A stretch of DNA of 64,000 bases from Ischnura elegans. Its lineage: Eukaryota; Arthropoda; Insecta; Odonata; Coenagrionidae. The stretch is taken from contig NC_060254.1 of the NCBI RefSeq assembly GCF_921293095.1, forward strand, positions 111,190,917 to 111,254,916. The letters run 5' to 3'. The notes beneath the pieces were generated by a model. The model saw only the letters and a list, made by a program, of their open reading frames with translations, was not told where the DNA came from and did no database searches. A program made the position numbers and the translations under genes. Positions within the stretch are counted from its first letter, which is position 1. Each line of letters starts with the position of its first letter. This document shows, piece by piece, positions 32,947-44,400 of this stretch.

Positions 32947-34798
32947 CTAAAAATAAATGTCCAAATGATAGTGAATAAAACCATGCTACCAATTAGCTAC
33001 CATCAACAATCCCATATACAATAATTATTCTCCTGCAATAAATGGTGAATATTATTTGATCTCAGATAAAATATACAGAAAAACTAATATAATTTACATG
33101 AAAAGATTGATGACACATTTTTAAAGCTTGGTTTTGCTTTCAATGATTATTTTCTTTCTTTATGTTTCACAATGAATAGCAACTAGAAAATTCAATATTA
33201 CACAATACAATACATCACTCCTAGTGACTTGCCTAGATCATATGAACCCAGAATATGAGATGATTTTCCTTCTCCATCAAGTCAATTAGAAATCATGTAA
33301 ACTTGACTGTTGGCATTTTCAAAAAGACCCTCATTCACACACATTAACTTGCGTTAGAACTAATTTTATGGAAGAAGAATTTTGCTGAGAAGAGAGGGCA
33401 AATGACAAAGTGGGAGTAAGAAGCAAGCATTAAAAATCTACTTAAATATTGCTTCATACAATGGAGAAGTCAGATTTATTCAGGCTAACACTGAGTGTAC
33501 CCACTAAACTCCCCTGAAAATAAATATGTCAACAATAATAATTCAAGGAATAATGTAAATTTTAATATGATAATTTATATTTTGGTTACTGTAATTATGT
33601 ATTGTATCACATGTAAACTGTGATACAAAATTGATCTGACATTAAGAAAAATTGTTTTCATCAGGGTAGCCAACCTGAAAAGGTAAAAAGGCCCCTTTTG
33701 TCCCAAGTTAAGTCCCTGTCCCAAGTATGGGCATTACTGACAGTATATTTTGAATGTACGTGTACTTAAAATACTTATGGACATTCAGTAAATTTCTGTT
33801 ATTTTTACTTCATAATTGGGGTTTTCATCAGTTATTATAGGAAAAAGTACATAAGTAAACATTAAATTAATTTACCTTCCTTCTCATCATCAAACATAAC
33901 TCCAACTTGGTAGGGAAACGAAAAATAGATATCTTCTTTGCTCACTGCAAGGTCTTGCCTCTGTTGGACTGAAAATCTGGAAACAGAATTTCTTATTTCA
34001 GCAATAGTTCCTTCCACAACCAATTCTTGCAGCGCATCCCAATCTCCCTTCGAGATAGCTTGTGACACCACTTCCACCGCCTATATTGAATGAAACAATC
34101 TCATGAACATACTGTAGGAAATAACTATTATAATTGATGATTACAAAAACAACAACCATTGTTGTTCTCTGTAATGGGGAATAGAGGCTATCCGATGTAT
34201 GAAGAAATATATATATAACAAACAAAAACTTCAAAAAGACATATGAAAATACCTGTTTTGATCCACCAATGAAGTCTGGCAGGTTGAATTCCCGGTCAAA
34301 ATAAGGCGTAACTATGGTTGTACACAAAATCCAATTCTTCATTGATTTAAAAAAGCTGGGCCAAATAATCTGAGGAAAGTTCATGAGTGGGGGGAGGCCT
34401 TTGGGATTAGGCCCATCTCCACTAGAGAAAATACGAAATGGTTGCCTGAAGTTCGGGCCTCGATTCTTGCTTTCGAGAGAAGTAATTGGATTCACATATA
34501 TTTTCTGACAACGGGACAAATTACCTTGTCTTGCCGCTGAATACGGTTCGTTACTTGTATCCACTTCACCAGGGGTATTCAATCCATTGCCACTGTAAGG
34601 ATTTGCGGCACTATAAAAATTAATATTTCCCAGGGGAAACAGCACTTTTCGGAACCCATGCTTGCGAAAAATTAAGCGCGCTGACATTAACTCAAAGAAA
34701 ACTGAATTACAAGGAATAAAATTGGATAGGTTGAGCCATGATCCGATATTTTTCCATAATACCGGTGAGAACTTCCATCTAGATATGGACGCGGCCAT
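32699..34798 (-). CDS. MAIP1: m-AAA protease-interacting protein 1 (Tim44-like), complete, three exons
   Basis: Exons on the - strand are 34798-34253, 34080-33876 and 32946-32699, 999 nt in total, for 332 aa. In known species this matrix protein binds the m-AAA protease and helps protect newly imported EMRE, a subunit of the mitochondrial calcium uniporter. The C-terminal half matches the family's Tim44-like domain: TPYFDREFNLPDFIGGSKQ, then GDWDALQELVVEGT, then RRFVEITMCYHVLLG, ending YRFIREFTKGK. The first ~60 residues are rich in Arg/Lys and hydrophobic residues and nearly lack acidic ones, as in a mitochondrial presequence. The start at 34798 (GAAATGG, A at -3 and G at +4) is preferred over an in-frame ATG at 34858, which has weak context and lies only 48 bp from the divergent gene's start codon. 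It converges with MALT1. Confidence 0.9.
32947..33875 (-). other. MAIP1 intron 2
   Basis: AT-rich, 929 bp, no repeat or gene recognised. Confidence 0.7.
33876..34080 (-). CDS. MAIP1: MAIP1 exon 2: Tim44-like domain
   Basis: 205 nt between acceptor AATATAG and donor GTAAAT. It encodes AVEVVSQAISKGDWDALQ through FPYQVGVMFDDEKE. The intron to exon 1 is only 172 bp. Confidence 0.9.
34253..34798 (-). CDS. MAIP1: MAIP1 exon 1: presequence to start of Tim44-like domain
   Basis: 546 nt, 182 codons. It begins MAASISRWKFSPVLWKN and ends GGSKQ before the donor GTATTT. The middle (about residues 60-140) is low in conservation; the segment from WPSFFKSMKNWILC onward is the conserved family part. Confidence 0.88.
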
Positions 34799-34906
34799 TT
34801 CCAATCTGGAATTTTGTATGTTTTCCAACAGATGGCATTCACTACCTAGCGATTTCATTGGCCATTTGCGTTACCTTGCAAGTCAAAAACTACAGAAGCA
34901 GCCATC
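34799..34906. promoter_or_regulatory. Shared divergent promoter of MAIP1 and CRTC
   Basis: Only 108 bp separate the preferred MAIP1 start codon (34798, - strand) from the CRTC start codon (34907, + strand). No TATA box is evident. Both 5' UTRs must start within this gap or overlap each other. That the two genes share one promoter is inferred from this spacing. Confidence 0.6.
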
Positions 34907-35020
34907 ATGGCGAACCCACGGAAATTTAGTGAAAAGATTGCCTTGCACAATCAAAAGCAGGCCGAAGAAACTGCTGCCTTCAATCAGATCTTGCAGGAAG
35001 TGTCCCATGTTATCGCCCGA
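34907..35020 (+). CDS. CRTC: CRTC exon 1: start codon and CREB-binding helix
   Basis: The ATG at 34907 sits in a GCCATCATGG context (A at -3, G at +4). The exon ends IAR before the donor GTGAGT. Its position opposite MAIP1 suggests a common promoter. Confidence 0.95.
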
Positions 35021-35856
35021 GTGAGTAAAGTTGTCAATTATATTTCTTTATTGCTGTAATGAAAATTGGAAGTCGGGTCGTAACATAAACAGTGGCTCTG
35101 CTCCTGCTATGTTGAAGGAACAAGAAAGTGTTTTGGTGTGCTGCCTTTGGTGGTGATATAAATGTAGCTTGGTATTTTAGACACATGTTCATAAGGATTT
35201 CAGCATTACATATTTATATTTATGATGCAGCAGCTGTAACCGATGACGCCCTAGACGCCAGCACCGTAATTGTTTTCCATTGGTTTGCAATCTTAATGGC
35301 CCTGAGTATTCCTTTCATATTTAATATCAATTGGGGAGTGGAAGTATAGCCTTTAATATTGGAATATCTTTTATATTCTCCTGTAGTACTTGTTTCTAGG
35401 AATGCTATCCCATCAAGGCCTTGGTGGTTGTTTTTGTCTAAGTACATAATTATTTAAGTGCACGTCTACCCTGTGATTGACATTTTAAGTCGATGTATGT
35501 TGTATTATTACACGGTAGTAGTTGTTCTCTGAAGCTCGTATATTTTATATGATGTATTATTCTAAAGGTAGCAGTATTGCAATTTGATCTTTCTCCTTAA
35601 GCTAGAGCTTATTTTAATTCCTTGAGCATTGCCATTATCAAGACACCTATGTACTAATTTCAGCTGTAGTCATCCGTCGACGATTTTTTAAATTGCCTAT
35701 GCGTGTTATAGTCCATGCTTCAGTTACTCTTGTCGTTTCTAGGTGAATCCTCCCCTTCCTAAGCAGCATCTTCATGTAAATCAATCACTTGGCACTTACC
35801 GGGGTGGTTCGCTGCCAAACGTCAACCACATAGGAAGTAATTCTATAGACCTAAAG
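34907..35856 (+). CDS. CRTC: CREB-regulated transcription coactivator, first two coding exons (rest beyond window)
   Basis: Exons 34907-35020 and 35743-35856, each 114 nt (38 codons, phase 0). The first encodes [18 protein letters not shown] and then [15 protein letters not shown], near-identical to the CREB-binding helix at the N-terminus of CRTC1-3. The second contains [19 protein letters not shown], matching [19 protein letters not shown] of CRTC1. CRTCs are coactivators held in the cytoplasm by SIK/AMPK-family phosphorylation; after dephosphorylation they enter the nucleus and bind the bZIP of CREB. The Ser-rich regulatory region, calcineurin motif and transactivation domain were searched for downstream and not recognised, so intron 2 seems to exceed 28 kb. 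Confidence 0.95.
35021..35742 (+). other. CRTC intron 1
   Basis: 722 bp with GT/AG ends; nothing else recognised. Confidence 0.8.
35743..35856 (+). CDS. CRTC: CRTC exon 2: GGSLPNVN motif
   Basis: Acceptor CGTTTCTAG, donor GTAGGC. The linker [16 protein letters not shown] is not conserved. GGSLPNVN is the family motif and contains a serine that aligns with a phosphorylated site reported in vertebrate CRTC2. Confidence 0.94.
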
Positions 35857-37422
35857 GTAGGCATGAAACTCAATGTGCTAATGAGTGTTCTTGCTTGCCT
35901 TTGGTTTTTAATATTTTGTTACACATCACTTGTTTTGAGTATGCTTAACCTACGAAATTTCCTGTTTATTTTGTAATATGTAGAATCTTCTTTCTTTACT
36001 TTCGCCTTATTATTATTTCTTATGCCTGAAACAATTGCTGCATGGATCCTGTATGAAAATTTTACTTGTAGAAAAACCACCTTGTGGATTGTCGTTTCTC
36101 TCTCTTTGCCCACTCCATAATTGATAAGTTAGTTTTCATACCGAGGTCTAGTCTCGCGATCCATGTAACGTTAAAACCTTTTACGAAGGGATTTAGAATT
36201 AATTACATGAACATGCAGTCTGATAGTTGTTCCAGTTTCTTTTCTTGCTGACAATTAGTGAATTTTTTAGTGGTGTGGCAGGCTGGCACATTGATTAGTT
36301 TTTGTGTATGACTTAATATTGGCGAGTGATATTTCATGAGTATTTTCTATGCTATTTTTTTCTTTTATTTCTTGATGCTCTTTCCAATTTTATGTCTGTG
36401 ATGGATCAGTGAGTAGTGAGATTGAGCATGCTTTGAAGCGTTTTCTTCTATGGATGTCTGTTAAAATGGCATATCACATTATTCAGCCTGACTTAAAAAT
36501 TTGTGGTAATTAATTACTGTTGTCTTTTATGATATGGAGAAGGAATATTTTGTTTTGAATCAATGTTTCTCCTACCATTTCCAAAATTAATGTAGTAATG
36601 AAGCCTTTATTAAAAATGTCTTTGGTTGTCAGAGGAACATTTTCCACATTTACCTGAGATCTTCTTTAACAAGTTAAGTCTCACAATTAGTCAAGTATCA
36701 ATACTAAGTTCCACCTACAAATATTCCAATTCTTCATGGTTTGTCGGTTCTATCCTTGAATGTTGCATCTGCTAGAAAGTTGTCATTATTTCTCAAATAT
36801 GAGAATTAGAAGAAGATCACGGTCTATTAGTTCAATTTATAGGCACATTACTTGCATACTTGCTGGAACAAACATGGCTGAAAGCTATGTTAAACCAGTA
36901 CTTACATAAAATTTTCCATAAATGGCGTTTCATTTCCTGGCATACTATTTCATTGGAACAAGACATTTTTGAAAAGGTATAATGTACTCATGATTAAAAA
37001 CCAATATGGAATGTAAAATTGCGTACAACTGTTTTTACTTAACGTATTATTCTTATTGGCTTTACATTTTGTTTCACTCCCCTAAGAGGAAAATTTTTGG
37101 TAGTTTTTTTGATCGGGCTTGTTCTCAAATCAATTTGTCTACAGTGAATTAGTTTTTCACTTTGAAGGGGTCACTTTCTTTGTTTTCCAGTACTTTTCTT
37201 TATGTGTGACTGTTTTCATTTTCCTCAAGTATACTAGTTGATTTTGAATGCAGTGTTGTAGGAAGCTTAAATATTTCTGTTTTGAAAATTTAGTATTAAA
37301 CCTAGAAATAGGGAGTAAATTTCAGTAGCATTTTGTATCCAGGTCAGGTATTAAGTCTGAAATATTTTTCTTCCATTCATTTTGGTCCATTTTTTTAGTT
37401 GTGCCTTTCTTTCATATAAATA

Positions 37423-37681
37423 CAGTGGCGGATACAGAAAAAACTCAAGGGGGGGCGCAACATATCTTGAATTGTCTTTAATTTTATCGTAATAAAAGAT
37501 GATCAAGTCACAGGCAGAGCATATGAAAATTTTATTTAAAGTGATTATAAACATGGAAAAGACAATGCCATCTTATGATATAATAAAGTTACAATTGTGG
37601 TTTTGCAATGTTCGGCAATACATGCGGACCCGCAAGGGGGGGGCGCACGCCCCCTGCGCCCCCCATCTGTATCCGCCACTG
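37423..37681. mobile_element. hAT-type MITE, 259 bp
   Basis: Inverted ends CAGTGGCGGATACAG / CTGTATCCGCCACTG are perfect over 15 bp. The 8-bp direct duplication TATAAATA flanks both sides (37415-37422 and 37682-37689). G-runs are next to both ends. CAGTGG ends and an 8-bp duplication define the hAT superfamily. Confidence 0.93.
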
Positions 37682-40600
37682 TATAAATATTATACGTTAG
37701 GATTTCACCTTGGATGGTTGACCATAGAGGTGGTGTCCAATTGCCCTTCTGATAAGAGTGGCGGATTTGATATAAAGTTACCCTCCTCACTAGCATTATT
37801 TTCTATGTTCCTACAATCGGAGGGCAAGACTCTCTCTCTTAACATAAGTGTGTAATTCCTTACTTGCTTTTTTTACAAAACATCTATCAGTAGTCCTGTG
37901 TTTTATCACTAACTAGGCCAAGAAGGCTGTGTGTTGATGTCGTTGTTCCATTCTTGACTCTTGAAGTTGATCTGGGGCTTGGGGACCTAACTAACGCAAT
38001 TTCACCCTTGCTGATTTTTTTGTGCTCTGGGACACATTTTATTTTGTATCTTTGAATGTTTGGCTTGCTTGCTATCTGTGTAGCCCAATACTTTTGATTT
38101 GGTTGCATTCCCACCAAACACATTTATGGTGGGATTCACTTTCTCAAAGTCAATCCTAAAATTTATGAAAGGATAGATTTTTGAAATTTTTGTGCAATAA
38201 TCTTGTGCAACTCTGGTGGTTAGTGGTGTCAAAAAATTATATTTTGATAGTGACCATGGTTCAGTGTTTCCCGTATTATTGTATTCTTTTTTTTGTCGTC
38301 AGTTAGGATTGAAAGGATTCATTATTACAGCTCAACTGGTCGTTTTTGGTGACGAAATAAATATTTAAAACTAAAGCTGTGGTCTTTAAATTTTGAGGAT
38401 ATATACAATATGTGAGTGTCAAAAATTATTGATTGTATCTAAAATTAAAAATTACTCCTCCAAACTCTCTCAGATGTAAAGATTATATATTTGGGATTCT
38501 GGCTATGTTGGCAAAGTTCTGCTCCCTGTATATTTCAAGTAGATATCTCAAGTTATGAACCAGGGGCTCGCCATGTAAAAAAACGAGCGACTGGTCGAGA
38601 GGTAGCGAAGCGTCCTCCTTGTGCTTCTACGCGTACATACTACGATGCAAACCGCCTCAGTAGGCGTGTGGCGGGGGTTGTTAGGGATTCAGCCGCTAAC
38701 AAATAATAAGGAAATCATCCAAAGAAGTTTCGTCCAGCATTTATTACTGTCCTACATTGTTCGGGGAAAAATGAATGCCTATAGTTATTCGTTCGGCAAA
38801 ATATCCCTTTTAATTTATCGTTTCTCTCGAACCTGGAAATTTTGTGGGGTTCTCATATGATCTCCGTGTCGTCCTTGAAGGTATGAATTCTCAATTGCTC
38901 GAGCAACCTAAGCCTAGAGCGTAGCCTCCGAGTCACTAGCGGCACCCAGCCCAATTCGTTCAATACCTGTGTAACGCCTACTGTACAAAATAGTTAGGCC
39001 TTGTTCTGGCATGGAGAAAAGTGGTCAAAGACGAGTGCCGCAGTCCTTATGGTGTGGTTGAAAACAAAACTAAAGGTGATATCATCTCATCTTCGCCTCA
39101 CGCCGTTCTTTACGTTTCACTTGCGGCCGGCGTGCGGTATAATCCCATTTTCGAGGATATAATGCAACCCTCGTGGTCTCCTTTTCCGCCCCTCTCTCGT
39201 AGGATTCGATTAGTCGAGGAATTTGGTCATCGCCTAGCTGAAATTTCCTCGCATCCGATTCTGGGGACGTCGGTGTTTGTGTCAAGCTTTTCGCGTGTCG
39301 GAGGTGAGCCGAGTGTGCAGTTCATTCCACCCGATTCCCTCCTCGTGCTCCATTTAACTTCATCATCGTAGTTTCCCGCGCGAGAGATCCGATCGGCCAA
39401 GAGGGGAGGTGGTGGGCCTTTGCAGCCGTGGCCCTGGGGAAAGGGAAGATGACGAAAAATTTTTGTGAAGGTCACCACCGGGCGATGTTGTGGCGGGTGT
39501 TATCCTCTTTCTCCATCCTCACTCACATTCTACGTAATATGTTCCTCGTCTGCCAGCCTTCTCTTTGCGAAGGAAGCCCGCTCGGTCACCTTCTTTTGTT
39601 TTACTTTCTCTACCTCAAAGAGGTTGGTTCGTGATACCGCGATACAGAACAAATGCTTGTTTTTCCTTTACGCCGTGAAAAAATAATATTCATCATAGGC
39701 GACATCCATGGAGGTTAAACAGCGAAATAAGTGGGGTAAATAATGTAAATCATTCCATATTTTGAAATAAAAATGTTCCGACTTTATGAAGTCCTGTGGA
39801 ATATATATGAAATAGGTGGTGCCTTTCTTGTAAAAGACGCGATTTGGCTTCAATTAAAGCAGTAACGTGCTAAAAACTCAAAAATTATTTCCCTGATGTG
39901 CCTATTCTCTTACCCAGGTTCTGTTAAGTGCGTTGCACATGGCATCTGTCCACTACGTACGTATTCTGGCATCAATCAATTTTTTTCCCTCTCATCCGGC
40001 AAATATCGCCCGAAAAGTCTTATTTGTGTGGTTATCCATCGATTAAGTACATGCAATTAGAAGAGTACAGCTTTAAATTTTCGTACTTCGTACATGGGGT
40101 CAACCTCCTCAAGAACACGCTTCGCTCCAGATCCACTTCTTTTTTGTATCTCTTGTGATATGCAAATGAATGAAGTCAAATTACATTAAAATGGAGCTAA
40201 GGTCGTACAAGTGGACAAAACCTGAAAGTACTATTAATTCATAATAACAACATTCTTTGTGACATTCGGAAAGGTAATTGTTTGGGTTTGTGCCGTTGTG
40301 AACCAACCTCCTTGAGGCCAGTTTATACAAACAACAACCAATATTAATAAATTAGTATTAGGGGAAAAAATATCGTAGGCGTGTTCTTACAACTAAAATT
40401 AGCGTGAACCAGACGCCATCTATCACTATTCTGCAGAACTATAAGAGGAAACCGCCACTAGGTAATGAAATTAAGTTGAGCTGTTTCTTGGACGCATCGA
40501 TTTATTCTCCGGAGTTTACTTTTCAATTCCGTACTATAAACACATTATTAATTCCGAGTTTTCTTCATCTACGATTCACAGTTATTACTAACAAAACACG

Positions 40601-40959
40601 GTTGATTAGCCCAAGAAAAACTTAATGCGACATATAGCGCTCCAAAGGTACACGATAATTTTCACAAATAATCGTCCCAACCCCTGCACTTTCATTTTCG
40701 CGCTAGTTTTTTTCTATGAACGTACGTAATTCATTGATGTACGGGTACTGGAATATCACGCTAAGTGGTCCGTACGGAGGATTTATGGCAATTTGTTATC
40801 GTATAAACCCGTCTCTTAAAGCACATCGCCTCATCCTTCCCTTTCGTGCAGTGCGTGTTCCATATATTTAGGCTTCTGTCCCCACGCTCCCGGCCAAACC
40901 CACTTTCGTCAAGGGAGGCGGGGCTCTCTCTCCCTTGTAAGGCTTGGACACCGTCAACA

Positions 40960-40976
40960 ACACACACACACACACA
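40960..40976 (+). repeat. (CA)n microsatellite
   Basis: Short CA run in CRTC intron 2. Confidence 0.9.
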
Positions 40977-41329
40977 ATGCAGGGGTCGCTGGGTGCTCCT
41001 CCTCATTCCGTGTCCCACCTCGCCGCTCTGTTGTGTTTCCAACAACCCTCCCCCCCCCCTTTCACTCACACCCCCGTATTCGTATCTATGTTACATCGAG
41101 GATTTACTCCGCTCACCCTGGAGGAACACTGACACTCAGAATTGAATGCTCGGACTCAACCTCGTGAAAATTCACGGCTGATTTTGTTCACAATTTTCAC
41201 TAAACTGGTAAACCACGGTAATTTTATCGGTCGAGTGGTTTCATCCAGTAGCGGAGACTCTACGGCCTCGAACCGTTCGTTTATACATGGCAGATTTGAG
41301 TGGAGGTCGTATACGTAGTTAATTTGCAG

Positions 41330-41467
41330 AAAAGTTTCTCGGGTTTTCCACCTGTTGATGTTGTCGAGGTTGATGTCATGGTTGACAAGATGATCAGCAA
41401 GTCGCGGATCGAAACGTCAGTGGGAGACATGGACGATATCAACCGGTGGAAAACCCGAGAAACTTTT
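41330..41467 (+). repeat. Hairpin fragment with hammerhead-like motif (Penelope-type pseudo-LTR)
   Basis: A perfect 23-bp inverted repeat (41330-41352 and 41445-41467; starts AAAAGTTTCTCGGG) encloses a segment with GATGATCAGCAAGTCGCG then GATCGAAACGTC. GATC/GATC can form stem II. GAAACGUC is the short-helix-III signature of Penelope-type hammerheads. The CUGAUGA box has changed to AAGATGA. Confidence 0.5.
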
Positions 41468-44400
41468 CTTCAACTGATACGCCGGGAAAACCTAAGATCA
41501 TACGTAGGTAATTGTTTTAATCATTGGTGTTCGCATTCGTATATATAGTAATTATTAATATCGTATTATTATTATTTATTAATTTAAATCATTTGACAGT
41601 CCCAAAAACATTCAGAGGCAGTACAAAAATAATACTTGTGCTTGACCCACAAAAAATTTATAGGAACTATAAAACTTTGGTCGTCAGCAAGAAAAATACA
41701 CTCTTAGAAAAAATAGGAATCAGAGGTATGTTGAGGGGTATATTTGCGCAGTTGATTTCATGGGGTTGATTTAAAAACGCGTTGCATGAGAAAGGTCAGG
41801 GTGAGTAATAGCGTGTTTAGGTATCTGAAGATATACATGAGATAATGTGCTGTTGGACATTTAGAACTCAAAAGTTGAAGTAAGGCTTACAATGAGAACG
41901 AAAACTTTAGAATGTGATACGACAAGGAATCACAAGGAAGTTGGAAAAATGATAGACTTTCGATTTGATTTCTATTATTGTTATTATCGGAATGCATTTT
42001 TCTAATTTGTACCATCTTCGTCGTTCCTCTTACCGGTCTTTTCATTGATTTCCTCCGCCTGGTTATTTCAATACGTTCGCTCTTGAAATGTACATTACGT
42101 CCTCCATGAAGCCCACTCCGTTTCTACGTCATTATTTTATTCACGATTTTTATACTAGTTGACTCTTCCCATTCAAGATCCGCCGTACCATATCTTTAGT
42201 GTTCATCTGAACCATAGGATGAGCCAACAGTGTGGATATACACTTCCAAGAGTTTTCAATTACGAAATAAGCTGTACTACGTCGTTATTAATTTCCGTGG
42301 TTATTGACATTTTTCTAAAATCCGCTTGGGGCGGTAACAACGGATGACAAGGCATTAAAATGCCTGGAATCTTCCTCAGGGACGTTTTAAAGTAAACGCA
42401 GCGTGGCTTCCTTCCAGCTTTCACACCGTCTCTTTGTGATCACTGCCTCCGTTGGAGAACGGCGTATAGACGTCGCAATTTTAGTTAACTTGATCACAAA
42501 AATTAAAAATTGTGGAAATTAAGAATTCTTTCGTGGAGTAGTGCACCTTATGCAACTAAGATGGATTAACCGAAAGTGCCTTCTTAAAGTAAAAGTATTC
42601 GCAATTTTTTAATAATAAGCCTTTCATTGCAGAGATAATTTCTATTGTTTTCCGAGGGAAGTACTGAAGATGGTATGGGAAAGTATATTTATCACCCGCT
42701 TCGTATCGTCGGGACGCAGTAGCTTATTTAATAAAATATTTTCTCCTTACGGCTGTGTGTGGAGGGAAGAATTATTCAAAATCCAATGCGGGTGTATTTT
42801 TAATTGTCTTTTTTCTTGACTTTGCTCGTGGGCTCCCTCGAAAATACGCCAGGTTAATGCGTAGTAGGTATCAGGGGTACGAGTCCTGAATTCCGCTCTC
42901 GCAGGCTCCGGTTGAAATTGCCGTTGTGAAGTGAGACTTTTCGTTGTCATTGAAGATCCTTCATCGGGGCTGCATTGCATGCGGGAGAAGCTTTCCCTCC
43001 TTGGAATGGGGTGTTATGCCGTTGACCCTTCGTCAGCCCTTATTTGAAGAGCTGGTTGAACCCTGGTTTTTCTCCACCCCTCCTAATATTCCGATCGACC
43101 GAAATTGTCGATCTACCGGGTCTTGTTTCTACCGTTGTTATTCACGTCATGATAATCAGTTCATATTATTACATTTTTAATTAGAAGGATGTCTCTAGTA
43201 TTAATAAATTCTTCATATTAGTGTTGCAAGATTTCCCTAATGCATATTTTTTGCCTTCAATTCCCATTTTCTCGTGAGCTTTATCGTGAGCTATGTGCAA
43301 TAAATTAAGGGCCGGATGAAAATAGATGGTATAGGATTCGAGTTAATGGCGCCATTCACCTTTTGCTGCCGGTCGTTTCCCTGAGTTACCATTTGAGTGA
43401 CCCTGTAAATTTTGTATATGATCAAGAAACGGGTGCTTGTGAAATGAAAACAGCAGTTTGACTATAATGTTAAATTACTATTATGTTTTATTAATAAAGT
43501 GGTTATAATACATATTGCCTTGGATTATTATGTAAGTTCACGTCGACAATAAATGATACCGAGAGTTTTCTCCAAGTGACCTCGGCTGTCGGTCGTTTCC
43601 CCCAACAACGTTCAAGTGCGTATTGGATAAAGGAATGTTTTTTGCCAATTCATATGGCACTATTGAGGGAAGTGGTCGATTACTAATACATTACAAAATT
43701 GCGTAGAATGCGTTCGTAATTAAGGAATAACGTGGACTTTCTCTGCATGTTTGTTTGAGTCTATTATAGTTTTGGAATTAAGCTCACCATTTTCAGGTGA
43801 ATGTGATGCACCAAAATTGAAAGGAAGAAGAAATCTGTCACTATTTTCTGAAAAATAGAAATTGCTCCCGATTCGTATTTCACACTTTGCGTTCAGCCGA
43901 TGATGATGCTATTAACAAAGGAATCAAGATGTAATAAATTACTTATAATTCGGGTTTTTGCGATTACGGAAGTATTGTCTTCCAGTATTCTTCTTAAAAC
44001 TCCAATATATGTATCCCTGTGGCATTAAAACATTACTTGTTCTACAGATTTATTTTGGCACTTATTTCTTTTAATATCATTACTAATTATCATTTTACTG
44101 AATCTTTATTATGTTAGGCAATCCTTGCATAAGTAATACTTGTCTAAAATCATCATGGTTAAAATAAAAATCCAAACTCAATGTAATGTTGATAATTTTT
44201 ATAATATATCCTATAAAACGAGGAATTGTTCGAATTGTGTGCTTTGATATTTGTGGGCACCCTGGCGTACTCACATATTAGATCAATTTCAGTTAAAAAC
44301 GGATTAAATGAATGTGCAGGCAAAGGTTGTGTCCGACGTCGGTCGTGAATGATTTAGGTGGTGACCGACACTTCATTCGCCTTTGATTCTATCAAGTGAG

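Noticed and set aside
34798-34858. Upstream in-frame ATG extending MAIP1 by 20 residues
   Set aside because: Weak start context, acidic residues unlike a presequence, and only 48 bp from the divergent CRTC start.
39021-39371. 116-codon + strand frame containing RSPYGVV, reminiscent of the CRTC SPYG motif
   Set aside because: The rest of the frame lacks the following YLSPPPDTSWRR block and no suitable acceptor/donor pair was found.
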